Assembly (NCBI RefSeq): GCF_000685035.1
Contig: NZ_BAYB01000004.1
Coordinates: 372,001-436,000, forward strand
DNA length: 64,000 bases
From: Paraburkholderia ferrariae NBRC 106233
GTDB lineage: Bacteria > Pseudomonadota > Gammaproteobacteria > Burkholderiales > Burkholderiaceae
Reading direction: 5' to 3'
The position numbers were made by a program, and so were the translations under genes. Below the pieces are notes generated by a model, which was not told the DNA's origin, made no database searches, and saw only the letters and a program-made list of their open reading frames with translations. Positions 55,737-64,000 of the stretch are shown in pieces. How positions within the stretch are numbered: the stretch's first letter is position 1; every line of letters begins with the position of its first letter.

Positions 55737-56471
55737 TCAGGCAATGGCGCCGCCGCCATCCACATAGACGGTGCTACCGGTGATATACGGATTGGTGATG
55801 AAAGCGATGATCTGGATTGCGATGTGCGCAGGGGTGCCGACGAGACCGGCTGGCAGGCGCGCTGCAGCGCCGTCAAACATAGCCTGGCGCGCATCGCCTT
55901 CGAGGGCATCGTACAGTTCGGTCATCACGAGGCCGGGCGATACGCAGTTCACGCGCACGGGCGCGAATTCGAGCGCGAGTCCCCGCGTCAGACCTTCGAG
56001 TGCAGCATTGATAGCGCCCTGAATGGCAGCACCTTTTTTCGGACGGACCGACAGATAGCCCGATACGAAGGTCAGCGATCCCCCCGCCGTGATCCGTGCC
56101 GCCCGGGCGACCCGGTAGGCTCCCCAGAATTTCGAGTTCATCGACCGGTACGCGTGCGCGAGCGCAAGGTCGCGGATGGCTGCAACTTTCGTCTGCGCGG
56201 CCGACACCACCACGTGATCGAAGGGCGCCTGTGCGGTGAAAAACGCGTCGATGCCGGCCTCATCGCTCGTATCAAGTGGCGCGCCGCAGGTAGCGTCGCC
56301 GAGTCGCGCAACCGCCGCCGAGATCTTCTGCGCCGAGCGGGATGCGATGACGACCGAAGCGCCGGCTTCCACTGCGGCCTGCGCGGTGCCGAAACCGATT
56401 CCGGATGTTCCGCCAACGACCAGTATCCGCTTCCCGGACAATGGTTTGCCCTGCGTTATATCCTGCGTCAT
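55737..56471 (-). CDS. SDR-family oxidoreductase lacking the usual catalytic Tyr
   Basis: The 244-residue protein has the NAD(P) motif VGGTSGIG (about 19-26), a DTSDEAG acidic turn, VSAAQTK in the place of NNAG, the Ser in FVSGYLSVRP, and a C-terminal YITGSTVYVDGGG. The normal Tyr-x-x-x-Lys of SDRs is missing: after SVRP the sequence is KKGAAIQGAINAAL. It may therefore bind cofactor without standard hydride transfer, or use other residues. Its start overlaps the stop of the efflux gene by 4 bases. Confidence 0.82.
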   Translation of the reverse strand: MTQDITQGKPLSGKRILVVGGTSGIGFGTAQAAVEAGASVVIASRSAQKISAAVARLGDATCGAPLDTSDEAGIDAFFTAQAPFDHVVVSAAQTKVAAIRDLALAHAYRSMNSKFWGAYRVARAARITAGGSLTFVSGYLSVRPKKGAAIQGAINAALEGLTRGLALEFAPVRVNCVSPGLVMTELYDALEGDARQAMFDGAAARLPAGLVGTPAHIAIQIIAFITNPYITGSTVYVDGGGAIA

Positions 56472-57892
56472 GCCTTGACCTCCTTGCGTTGAATGACCTG
56501 TTCGCCGGCACGCGGATGAAGCCTCGCGCTATCCCACACGCCGACCACTGCGATTGCTGCGATGACGAGAAATGCGACGCGGAACGGATCGGCCGGTGGG
56601 GCGTCCGTGGTAGCGATGACTGTGCCGATCCGCCATGCGATGGCCCCGAGCGCAACGCCCAGGCCCATCGCGAGCTGGAATGCGGCCGAGAACAGCGTGT
56701 TCGCTGCGGCCATTGCGGACTGGTGGATGTCGGCGAAAGCGACTGTATTGAGCGCAGTGAACTGCATCGAACGGGTCATGCCGCTCACGAACAGGATCAG
56801 GCAGACGAGCGGCAGTGGTATGCCCGTCGAGATCGTCGCGCATGCCGCGATCGTCGCGGCATTGAGCAGGCCGTTCACAACCAGCACCGCCCGGAAGCCG
56901 AAGTGTTGCAGCACGGGCGTCGTCATCGGTTTCATGACGAGATTGCCGGCGAACACCGCCATCAGCAGCGCGCCTGCCTTGAATGCATCGTAACCAAAGC
57001 CGATCTGGAACATGAGCGGCAGCAGGAACGGTATCGCGCTCACGCCCATACGGAAGAGCGACCCGCCCCAGATCGTCACCCCGAACGTGGGCACCTTGAG
57101 CGTGCTGAGATCGATCATGGGATGACGCGCTCGTCGGAGGTGACGCAGCGTCGCGCCCAGCAGCGCGATCCCGGCGATGCCCAGTCCTGCGACCGTGCTC
57201 CATGCGATTTCCGGCCGGCCGAGCAGGTCGGCCGCATCGAGCAGGCAGAGGAGGGAGGCCCCGGACAGGACGAACCCGGTCCAGTCAAAAGGCACCCTCT
57301 GCTCGCCGCCCGCGCGCGGCACGAGTATGAGTGCCGTCACAAACGCGATCAGACCGAGCGGCAGGTTGAGCCAGAATATCCAGCGCCAGTCGGCATGCTC
57401 CGCGATCCATCCGCCGAGGGGCGGCCCAAGCACTGGGGCGACCAGCGCGGGCCAGGTGAGCGTCGCAATAGCCTGGATGAGCCGCTCTTTCGGGGTGACG
57501 CGCAGCACGACCAGCCGGCCAACCGGCACCATCATCGCACCGCCAATGCCTTGCAGGATGCGTACGAGAACGAAGACGGGCAACGTCTGCGCGAGTCCGC
57601 ACAGCAGCGACGCGAGGGTGAACAGCGCGATTGCGGACGCGAACACCCTGCGTGCGCCGAAGCGGTCAGCGACCCAGCCGCTGACCGGGATGAAGATGCC
57701 GAGCGTGAGCATGTACGCACTCACCCCGGTGTTGAGGGCAACCGGTGGCACCGCGAAGCCTGACGCCATCTGGGGGATCGCAGGCGTGATGACCGTCGCG
57801 TCGAGGTTCTCCATGAAGAACGTGCCTGCGACAAGCAGCGCCACCGACGTGAGGCTGGCGCTCGATGCCGGGGCAGTTTCGCCGGCCGTCAT
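56468..57892 (-). CDS. DHA2-family (EmrB/QacA-like) drug efflux MFS pump
   Basis: The 474-residue protein has 14 predicted helices and the DHA2 signatures FMENLDATVITPAIPQMA in helix 1, SGWVADRFGARRVF after helix 2 and RILQGIGGAMMVPVGRLVVLR. It exports hydrophobic or cationic compounds by proton exchange. I used the ATG at 57892, which overlaps the upstream gene by 4 bases; a longer open frame upstream is only overlap with that gene. In this operon it could expel the toxic substrate or product of the reductases. Confidence 0.9.
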   Translation of the reverse strand: MTAGETAPASSASLTSVALLVAGTFFMENLDATVITPAIPQMASGFAVPPVALNTGVSAYMLTLGIFIPVSGWVADRFGARRVFASAIALFTLASLLCGLAQTLPVFVLVRILQGIGGAMMVPVGRLVVLRVTPKERLIQAIATLTWPALVAPVLGPPLGGWIAEHADWRWIFWLNLPLGLIAFVTALILVPRAGGEQRVPFDWTGFVLSGASLLCLLDAADLLGRPEIAWSTVAGLGIAGIALLGATLRHLRRARHPMIDLSTLKVPTFGVTIWGGSLFRMGVSAIPFLLPLMFQIGFGYDAFKAGALLMAVFAGNLVMKPMTTPVLQHFGFRAVLVVNGLLNAATIAACATISTGIPLPLVCLILFVSGMTRSMQFTALNTVAFADIHQSAMAAANTLFSAAFQLAMGLGVALGAIAWRIGTVIATTDAPPADPFRVAFLVIAAIAVVGVWDSARLHPRAGEQVIQRKEVKA

Positions 57893-58944
57893 GGGATGAC
57901 CCTGCGCGCGCGGAATTCGTCGAACAGGCGCAGGAACATGGTTTCGGAGTCGACTACCGGATAGAAGCCGACCTGGCGTATCCGGGTGGTCGACGAAATC
58001 ACATCCCAGTCGCATCGGAAGATGAAGTCGCCGAACGCCCAGGACGCGACGTGCCCGTAGGGTACCGGCACCAGCCCGTGTCGGGCGACGATGCGCTCCC
58101 ACACGCTGGCCTTGTCCGCCATCATCGACGTGAGCGGGATCGTCATTGGCGCCGCGAGCGGCATGTCGAAGTAACGCGCGAAGGTGGCCCACACCCGATT
58201 CCAGCGGAACACGTCGCCGTTGGTCAGGTTGTAAGCCGCGCCGCCGGTCGCGTGCTCCGCGGCCCACTGCGAACCCTGCGCGAGTTGCGCGGCGTCTGTC
58301 ACCTGCGCGAGCCGCCCGTAGCAGTCCAGCGAGCCGGGGAAACGCAGCGGCAGGCCCAGCTCTTTCGAGATCGTCGCGTAGACGGCGATCACCATCGCGA
58401 GGTTCATGGGGTTGCCGAGCGCGAAACCGCAGACAACGTCCGGGCGCAGCACCACGGCGTCCCACGTCTTGCCGTCGGCTTTTGTCCTCAACCAGTCTTC
58501 CTGGTCGTAGTAGAACATCGGTGGCATCTGGCGTGGGTCGTCTTCGTGCGCCGGCGTCGGAAACGCGCCCAGATGCGCGCCGTAGTACTTCGCACCCTCA
58601 TACAGCACGACGCGCTGCAGAGCTGGCGAGGCGGCCTCTATTGCCTCGACCGTATTTACGAGCATGGCCACATTGATGTCGACCTGCTGGCGCGGATCGG
58701 CATGCTCCTGGTATGCCGCGTAGAACACGTGTGTCACATCACCGAGGCCCGCGAGCACCGCACGTGTGGCGTTGGCGTCGGTCAGGTCGACCGGGAGGAA
58801 GCGTGCCGAGGTCTGGAAGTCGGGAGACCGGCGCGAGATCGCGGTCACTTTCCAGTCGGACCGTGCAGCCAGATGCTCGACCAGGTTGCGCCCGATGACG
58901 CCCAGGCCGCCGGCGACCAGCGCATGTTTCGTTGTCTGGGGCAT
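57889..58944 (-). CDS. PRISE-type enone reductase (progesterone 5-beta-reductase/iridoid synthase-like SDR)
   Basis: The 351-residue protein has AGGLGVIGRNLVEHL for NADPH and the PRISE landmarks VVLYEGAKYYGAHLGAF with the catalytic Lys/Tyr, FYYDQEDWL, LRPDVVCGFALGN and AYNLTNGDVFRWN. PRISE enzymes reduce alpha,beta-unsaturated carbonyl compounds by 1,4-addition; bacterial members are known but their natural substrates mostly are not. I chose the ATG at 58944, which has GGAGAG 6 bases upstream; an ATG at 58956 overlaps the preceding stop. It is coupled to the efflux pump gene by a 4-base overlap. Confidence 0.87.
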   Translation of the reverse strand: MPQTTKHALVAGGLGVIGRNLVEHLAARSDWKVTAISRRSPDFQTSARFLPVDLTDANATRAVLAGLGDVTHVFYAAYQEHADPRQQVDINVAMLVNTVEAIEAASPALQRVVLYEGAKYYGAHLGAFPTPAHEDDPRQMPPMFYYDQEDWLRTKADGKTWDAVVLRPDVVCGFALGNPMNLAMVIAVYATISKELGLPLRFPGSLDCYGRLAQVTDAAQLAQGSQWAAEHATGGAAYNLTNGDVFRWNRVWATFARYFDMPLAAPMTIPLTSMMADKASVWERIVARHGLVPVPYGHVASWAFGDFIFRCDWDVISSTTRIRQVGFYPVVDSETMFLRLFDEFRARRVIP

Positions 58945-58955
58945 TGCACTCTCCA

Positions 58956-59744
58956 TCAGAGGCTGTCGACCACGCCGCCGTCGACGCGCAGCGCCGCGCC
59001 CGTCGTGGCCGATGCCTGTGGCGAGCATGCGTAGACGATGATGTTCGCGATTTCTTCAACCGATGCTGCGCGCTGGATAATCGAGCTGGGCCGGTTCGCC
59101 ATGACGAATTCAGCGGCAACCTGTTTCAGCGGTTTGCCGCTCCTGTCTGCTTCGTCGCGAAGCATGCTGGCGAGGCCATCGGAGAGCGTGGGACCCGGCA
59201 AGACGGCGTTGACGGTGACGCCGCTGCCGGCCACCCGCTTGGCGAGACCGCGCGCGAGCGAGAGCTGGGTGGTCTTCGTCACGCCGTAGTAGATCATGTC
59301 GGCAGGGATATTCAGCGCCGACTCTGACGAGACGAAAACGACGCGTCCCCAGCCTTTTGCCGTCATGTCGGGCAGATAGGCGCGCGCGAGTCGCACGCCG
59401 GACAGTACGTTGACTTGGAGGAAGTGAAGCCAGGTATCGTCAGGCGTCTTGAAGAAGTCCTGCGGTCCGTAGATGTCGCGATTGTTGACGAGGATGTCGC
59501 AGTCCGGGTGGGTCGCGACCAGTGCAGCGCAGTCCCTGGTTGTGCCGAGGTCGCCCGCGAAACCGGTGACTGTAGCATCCGGCAGCTCCGCGCGTACGGC
59601 GGCCAGCGCGCGATCCACACTGGTCTGCGAGCGGGTGAGTACCACCGCGGAATCGCTCGTGGCGAGACCCTTGACGGCGGCGAGCCCGATGCCGGCTGTC
59701 GATCCGGTCACGATGACGGTCTTTCCGGTGAGGTCGATTTGCAT
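58956..59744 (-). CDS. SDR-family oxidoreductase (classical)
   Basis: The 262-residue protein starts MQIDLTGKTVIVTGSTAGIG with the TGxxxGIG motif, has the Ser in VVFVSSESA and Tyr-x-x-x-Lys in YYGVTKT, and ends in a normal DGGVV tail. The structural NNAG motif is NNRD here (DILVNNRDIYG), an uncommon change. It is the first gene of the minus-strand operon with GAGGG before the ATG, and diverges from the LysR gene at 59913. It probably reduces or oxidises a ketone/alcohol handled with the PRISE-type enzyme. Confidence 0.88.
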   Translation of the reverse strand: MQIDLTGKTVIVTGSTAGIGLAAVKGLATSDSAVVLTRSQTSVDRALAAVRAELPDATVTGFAGDLGTTRDCAALVATHPDCDILVNNRDIYGPQDFFKTPDDTWLHFLQVNVLSGVRLARAYLPDMTAKGWGRVVFVSSESALNIPADMIYYGVTKTTQLSLARGLAKRVAGSGVTVNAVLPGPTLSDGLASMLRDEADRSGKPLKQVAAEFVMANRPSSIIQRAASVEEIANIIVYACSPQASATTGAALRVDGGVVDSL

Positions 59745-59912
59745 GTTTGCGTTTCCCTCAAATGGTCGCGAAGATTCTCCCCACGTTGCCACCCGAATAA
59801 CAACCGGCGTCTGAGAGGCTTCCGGGGGGCGTTCAGCTTCGGGTATTGTCCCGCAACGGGAACATTGATTAAATGGATATCCAGACGATTTACACTTGCC
59901 AGACGGTTGATA

Positions 59913-60848
59913 ATGGACGGATTTGACGATTTGCCGGGGCTGTACGCGTTCGAGCGGGTTGCGGCCGCAGGTAGCCTGACCGCCGCGGCCTCGGAGCTCG
60001 GACTGACGCTCGCCGCGATCAGCAAACGGCTGGCCGGGTTCGAGCGGCGTCTCGGAGTGCAGTTGATCCATCGCAGCACGCGCAGCCTGTCGTTGACTGA
60101 CGAGGGCAGATTGCTATATCCATATGCAGCACGCGTGATCGCTGATCTGGAACAGGCGCGTGACGCATTGACGCGCCAGCGCGACGGGGTAACTGGCACG
60201 TTGCGCGTGACCGCGCCGAACAGCTTTGGCCGTCGACGGCTGTCCCCGCTGCTTGCAGGCTTCACTGCAAGATATCCCGACCTGAAAATTCAACTGCAGT
60301 TGAGCGATGACGTGCTCGATCTCGTTGCTGGTGGCATTGATGTTGCAATACGCTACGGTGAACTGGCCGATTCCCGTCTTGTTGCGAGGGTGCTGGCACG
60401 TAATCGCCGGATTCTCTGCGCGTCCCCTGGCTACCTGAAGCGATGTGGCCAACCTCAACGGCTTGCCGACCTGCAAAGGCATCAATGCATTGTGATTGGG
60501 TCGGCTCCCGTTACGGAATGGAGTTTCACCAGGCGCTCGGGGAGCCACTCAGTTCGTGTCGAAGCACATATCCTGTGCAACGACGGCGAGGCGGCACATG
60601 CCATGGCATTACAGGGGATGGGCATTGTGCTCAAGTCGATACTTGACGTGGCCGAGGACATTGATCAGGGGACACTCGTCCAGGTATTGCCGCGTCATGC
60701 TGTTTCCGCCGCGCCCCTGAATGTGGTCTACCCGCACGGACGCCACTTGGCGCCTCGCGTGAGACTGTTCATCGATTTCCTGATTGAAGGCTTCGCATCG
60801 ATTCAACAGGACGACCGCTTGCAGCGGATCTTCGGCCGGCAGCGGTGA
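59913..60848 (+). CDS. LysR-family regulator (CrgA/DsdC-like) of the SDR-PRISE operon
   Basis: The 311-residue protein has the helix-turn-helix YAFERVAAAGSLTAAASELGLTLAAISKRLAGFERRLGVQLIHRSTRSLSLTDEG (about 10-65) and a C-terminal effector domain with LDLVAGGIDVAIRYGELADSRLVAR, typical of the CrgA-like group that often represses neighbouring oxidoreductase genes in response to aldehydes or quinones. It diverges from the SDR operon over a 168-base gap. The longer upstream frame overlaps the SDR gene and was rejected. Confidence 0.9.
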   Translation: MDGFDDLPGLYAFERVAAAGSLTAAASELGLTLAAISKRLAGFERRLGVQLIHRSTRSLSLTDEGRLLYPYAARVIADLEQARDALTRQRDGVTGTLRVTAPNSFGRRRLSPLLAGFTARYPDLKIQLQLSDDVLDLVAGGIDVAIRYGELADSRLVARVLARNRRILCASPGYLKRCGQPQRLADLQRHQCIVIGSAPVTEWSFTRRSGSHSVRVEAHILCNDGEAAHAMALQGMGIVLKSILDVAEDIDQGTLVQVLPRHAVSAAPLNVVYPHGRHLAPRVRLFIDFLIEGFASIQQDDRLQRIFGRQR

Positions 60849-61242
60849 CTCCCTGTCCGTGCAGAGGACGTCCTTGAGTCCGTTACAGACGCGCAATCTG
60901 GCTGCGAACCTACCTGTCGATAATCGAAATCGGCCGGAAGGCTCCACCTTTCACGGCGCGCCTTGCCACGATACGCGTTGGGAAATCACGTCCATGCCGC
61001 CTTCGCCTGCTGTCAACGACAATGCAGCTCAGACTCGCCGGCTATTATTGGGCCGTGACGCTCGTGCCTGTCCAGATTGCACGCACGTCCATACCACGTT
61101 TTCCGGACTACCGATCTTGGCGAGACTCGGATCTGAAGCACGGAGGGTATTTCCGGTGCCGATCGCGCACCGGTGGGCGGAACTTGCTCACCGGTATGCA
61201 CTGCACCGGAACCTGCCGAGCGTGCGGGGTCTCCGGCGTCTT
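60849..61242. other. Intergenic region, 394 bp, no gene recognised
   Basis: This lies between the convergent LysR and porin genes. An open frame at about 60990-61302 shows no family motif and overlaps the porin end on the other strand. No clear terminator hairpin was found. Confidence 0.4.
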
Positions 61243-62424
61243 TTAGAACTTGTGGCGCATGGCTATGCGAACGACGGCTTGATGATCGTTGCCCGAAGGT
61301 GACGACTGGTTATTGATGGACGCGATGGCGGGGCGGTTCCGCGAGTCGGTGCCTGACGCCTTCTGATAGATCCCGACCAGGTAAATGTCCGTACTCTTGG
61401 ACAGGAAGTAATCCACCCCGACCATCCCCTGCTGGTATGTGGCACCGTTGTTGGTGCCTGTAGAAGAAGAGACGTTGCTACTGTTGGTGTAGTTGTACGC
61501 CAGCCCGACCACGAGTGCAGGATTGATCTGGTATCTCAGGCTCGCTTCGGCGCTGTTGAAGTGAACGCTGCCGGTGTAACCCGAGGAATTAGGTCCACCC
61601 GCCAGATCCCCGAGGCCCTTGAAGGCGATGTTGGAATAGGTCGCACCGAGCGTCACAGAACCCATCGTATAGGCGATACCGGTGCTGACCAGTTGATAGG
61701 TGCGCGCAGAGGTGAATCCGCTGAAAATCGGATAGCTTGTGTTGGCCACACTTGACGTGGCGCCTCCAGAGGTCGAAGTACCAAACAGGCCCAGGTTCGG
61801 GTTACGGGAATTGATGTACCCCACGCCGAGCTGCAGCGGTCCCATCGCGTAACCGGCACCAACGGACCACACCTGGTTGCGTGTTACGTCACCGGCGACG
61901 CCCCCAAAGCTGTAGTCTCCACCAAACGAAAAACCGCCGTAGGAAACACTCTTGAACTTGACGTCGTTGTTGATGCGAAAAGTGTCATTGAAATTGTCGA
62001 GGTCGGCAGGATGCGTTCCAATGTTGCCTGCCCACTGGTTACTGACGGCCATCGCGCTCAGGAAATCGATGGCCGATGCGTACTGTCGACCGGCCGTCAT
62101 GGTCCCAAAGGGCGTCGATATGCCGACATACGCCTGACGCCCGAACAGAAGCCCACCTTGACCGAGCTTCCCGGTATTGACGTCGAATCCGTTCTCGAGA
62201 ACAAACACTGCGCTATACCCGCCGCCGAGGTCTTCGAGGCCCCGGAAACCCCATCGGCTCCCCTGCATCACCCCGCTCTGCATGGCTAATGATCTGGTGC
62301 CGTTCATGTTGCTGTTGTAGTTAATACCCTCATCAATGATCCCGTACAGAGTCACGGAGCTCTGGGCATGAGCGGCGGTGGCGAGAATCAGCGTGCCAGT
62401 GGCGATGCAACACATCATTTTCAT
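61243..62424 (-). CDS. Burkholderia-type general porin
   Basis: The 393-residue precursor has a signal peptide MKMMCCIATGTLILATAAHA and mature start QSSVTLYGIIDEGINY. It carries SRWGFRGLEDLGGGYSAVFVLENGFD, LFGRQAYVGI, GVDYFLSKSTDIYLVGIYQKASG and the barrel end VRIAMRHKF. It is a trimeric outer-membrane channel. A GGAG precedes the ATG and an AT-rich leader (62440-62510) contains the probable promoter. It lies next to an organic-anion permease read in the same direction, so the two may serve the same substrate. Confidence 0.92.
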   Translation of the reverse strand: MKMMCCIATGTLILATAAHAQSSVTLYGIIDEGINYNSNMNGTRSLAMQSGVMQGSRWGFRGLEDLGGGYSAVFVLENGFDVNTGKLGQGGLLFGRQAYVGISTPFGTMTAGRQYASAIDFLSAMAVSNQWAGNIGTHPADLDNFNDTFRINNDVKFKSVSYGGFSFGGDYSFGGVAGDVTRNQVWSVGAGYAMGPLQLGVGYINSRNPNLGLFGTSTSGGATSSVANTSYPIFSGFTSARTYQLVSTGIAYTMGSVTLGATYSNIAFKGLGDLAGGPNSSGYTGSVHFNSAEASLRYQINPALVVGLAYNYTNSSNVSSSTGTNNGATYQQGMVGVDYFLSKSTDIYLVGIYQKASGTDSRNRPAIASINNQSSPSGNDHQAVVRIAMRHKF

Positions 62425-62642
62425 CTTCTACGTCTCCAGTAAATTTATTGTTAATTACATAGGTATACTAATTAAATACGTAATATCTTAGGAAAGAAAA
62501 AGCTTTCCGTTACTCTGAATGGGTCGTATTTTACGGGGTGACCAACGTTCGAAGCAGGTGGTGTTTCCAGATTTCCCCGGGACCTGGTCGGCAAGCCTGT
62601 GTCCCGGGCGACAGCGCGTTTTCCCAGCGAGTCCTCAGGTCG

Positions 62643-63968
62643 TCAGACTGGCTCCATGCGTCTGATGGGCCCTACAACGAAGGCGTAACTGACAATCGCG
62701 AGCAACGCATGGACGCCCACGTACACGAGTGCGCCGTCAAAAGAGTCCATCGTCTGCACCAGAAAGCCGATTGCAATGGGAGTGGTAATACCCGCCAGAC
62801 TGCTAAACGTGTTGAATACTGCCGCATTGAGCCCGGTTGCGTTCACCGGTGATGTGTCCGCAATCACTGCCCACCCAAGGGCGCCGAAGCCTTTTCCGAA
62901 AAAGGCAACAGCCATGAGCGCGACGACGAGCCAGTCTACGTTGACATAGTTGCAGCCAATGATCGCGGATGACATCAACATCCCGGCATAGATCGGAATC
63001 TTTCGGGAAATGGTCAGTGAGTGTCCCCTGCGAAGCAGCCAGTCGGAGATCAGTCCACCCAGGATCCCACCGAGGAAGCCGCACACTGCCGGCACCGACG
63101 CGAGGATGCCGGCGCGTAGAAGCGGAAGATGTCTTGCCTGGACCAGGTAGACGGGAAACCAGGTCAGAAAGAAAAAGGTGAGGGTGCTGATGCAGTACTG
63201 GGCGAAATAGATACCCAGCAGTTTCCGGCTACCCAGCAGTCTGCGGAATTTTCTCGACGTGGAGTCGGCCTCTGCAGAGTCCGTGGGTGCCGTTTGTGGC
63301 TCAGCCTGATCATGGCGCCCCTCCATATGAAGGGTTGCACCGCCATCCACCATGACCTCGCGTTCTTCGCGTGTCAGCCTAGGGTGGTTCGACGGTGATT
63401 TCATCCGGTAGCCAAACAGCAGGCCAGCGGCAATTCCGATTCCACCCATGACATAATAAATCGAGCGCCATCCAAGCGTGACTGCGAGCAGTGCGAGAAG
63501 AGGGGTAAAGACGGCGGCGGCAAAATACTGTGTGGCGTTGAAGATTGCGGATGCTGTGCCGCGCTCGGCGGTCGGAAACCAGGCTGACACGATCTTGCTG
63601 TTTGCCGGAAAGCAGGGCGCAGCGGCAACGCCGATCAGAAATACCAGCGCGAAGATCAACGCGCTCGCGGTTTGCGCACTAAACATGGGTGCAAATGCAA
63701 CTGCTGCCGTGAACACTGACCACAACATGATGGCGGCAGTGTAGGTGCGCCTGGCACCAAACCTGTCCAATGCCCAGCCGCCTGCAATCTGGAAAAGCAT
63801 GTACGCCCAGGCGAAGGCGGAGAACATCCAGCCGAGTTGCAGATGGTTAAGATGGAGTTCAGCCGACATCGGCGTGCTCGCGATCGACATCGTGGCGCGA
63901 TCGGCCTGGTTAATGCTCATCACAAGGAAGATCAAACCGATGACTTCGTAGCGGATATGTTGCGACAT
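62643..63968 (-). CDS. ACS-family MFS permease (glucarate/galactonate-like)
   Basis: The protein (441 residues from MSQHIRYEV; 445 from an upstream ATG at 63980) has twelve helices. It carries the motif SINQADRATMSIASTPMSAEL in helix 1 and WALDRFGARRTYTAAIMLW after helix 2, RGTASAIFNATQYFAAAVFTPL, and a central cytoplasmic loop rich in charged residues. These match glucarate, galactarate and galactonate permeases of the anion:cation symporter family. With the porin downstream and the aldarate-type pathway at 47-54 kb, import of a sugar acid is likely. Tandem ATGs leave the exact start open. Confidence 0.87.
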   Translation of the reverse strand: MSQHIRYEVIGLIFLVMSINQADRATMSIASTPMSAELHLNHLQLGWMFSAFAWAYMLFQIAGGWALDRFGARRTYTAAIMLWSVFTAAVAFAPMFSAQTASALIFALVFLIGVAAAPCFPANSKIVSAWFPTAERGTASAIFNATQYFAAAVFTPLLALLAVTLGWRSIYYVMGGIGIAAGLLFGYRMKSPSNHPRLTREEREVMVDGGATLHMEGRHDQAEPQTAPTDSAEADSTSRKFRRLLGSRKLLGIYFAQYCISTLTFFFLTWFPVYLVQARHLPLLRAGILASVPAVCGFLGGILGGLISDWLLRRGHSLTISRKIPIYAGMLMSSAIIGCNYVNVDWLVVALMAVAFFGKGFGALGWAVIADTSPVNATGLNAAVFNTFSSLAGITTPIAIGFLVQTMDSFDGALVYVGVHALLAIVSYAFVVGPIRRMEPV

Positions 63969-64000
63969 GTAATGGCGCAATCTTGCGAAGGACCGGCGGT

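Noticed and set aside
56405..57763. 452-residue plus-strand frame rich in Arg, His and Glu
   Set aside because: It is antisense to the efflux pump gene and has composition typical of a shadow frame.

Overview
The window is a stretch of GC-rich Gram-negative DNA that looks like a Burkholderiaceae genome (Paraburkholderia, Caballeronia or a close relative). The grounds are several Burkholderia-type general porins with the SSVTLYGIID mature start, a full aerobic benzoyl-CoA epoxidation (box) cluster, LysR/AraC-rich catabolic islands, and tight ATGA-coupled operons. A ParB-type protein next to a DUF932 protein at the left edge suggests a plasmid, chromid or integrated element there. I see no rRNA, tRNA, CRISPR array or intact insertion sequence.

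Layout. (1) 1-2.9 kb: end-truncated parB-like gene, DUF932 gene, a long imperfect inverted repeat, an octamer tandem repeat and one small unknown gene. (2) 3.1-6.9 kb: a small cupin gene, then broken genes: an AraC regulator with an in-frame stop, a truncated DASS/SLC13 transporter, remnants of a styrene-degradation operon (styA 3' part, styB 5' part, aldehyde dehydrogenase 3' part) and an OmpW-like gene with an in-frame stop. (3) 7.1-26.3 kb: an aromatic catabolic island. A LysR regulator diverges from a 3-hydroxybenzoate 6-hydroxylase-like monooxygenase, an FAH-family hydrolase and a gentisate 1,2-dioxygenase, followed by a VanA/VanB-type Rieske demethylase pair, an aromatic acid permease, a porin, an orphan LeuD, a chemoreceptor, an aldehyde dehydrogenase, a lignostilbene/isoeugenol-type carotenoid oxygenase, an AraC regulator, an MpaB/Lcp-type oxygenase and an SphA-type outer-membrane channel. 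(4) 26.9-44.8 kb: benzaldehyde dehydrogenase, a GAF/Fis-type regulator, the box cluster (hydrolase, benzoate-CoA ligase, boxD and a DUF4863 gene on the minus strand; boxR, boxC, boxB, boxA on the plus strand), and a four-gene beta-oxidation operon. (5) 45.2-46.6 kb: three gene fragments joined end to end (GNAT, MFS, porin). (6) 46.8-54.3 kb: a sugar-acid or lactone pathway (ketoglutarate semialdehyde dehydrogenase with an in-frame stop, LysR, DapA-family enzyme, enolase-superfamily enzyme, MFS permease, exported amidohydrolase). (7) 54.3-60.8 kb: a minus-strand operon of two SDRs, a PRISE-type enone reductase, a DHA2 efflux pump, a nitroreductase-like gene with two in-frame stops and a tautomerase, with a divergent LysR gene. 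(8) 61.2-64 kb: a porin and an ACS-family organic-anion permease.

How it fits together. Region 3 reads as a funnel: cleavage of a phenylpropenoid or stilbene double bond to an aldehyde, oxidation to a methoxybenzoate, O-demethylation, ring hydroxylation to gentisate and ring fission. Region 4 takes benzaldehyde to benzoate, benzoyl-CoA, the non-aromatic epoxide, 3,4-dehydroadipyl-CoA and then beta-oxidation; only the thiolase is missing. Region 6 would take an aldaric acid or its lactone to 2-oxoglutarate, but its last enzyme is interrupted.

The most notable unexplained feature is a set of five in-frame nonsense codons in four otherwise full-length genes. Each is one C-to-T change on the coding strand away from the expected Arg (CGA) or Gln (CAG) codon. 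All functional names rest on motifs and recalled family features; no database search was run.
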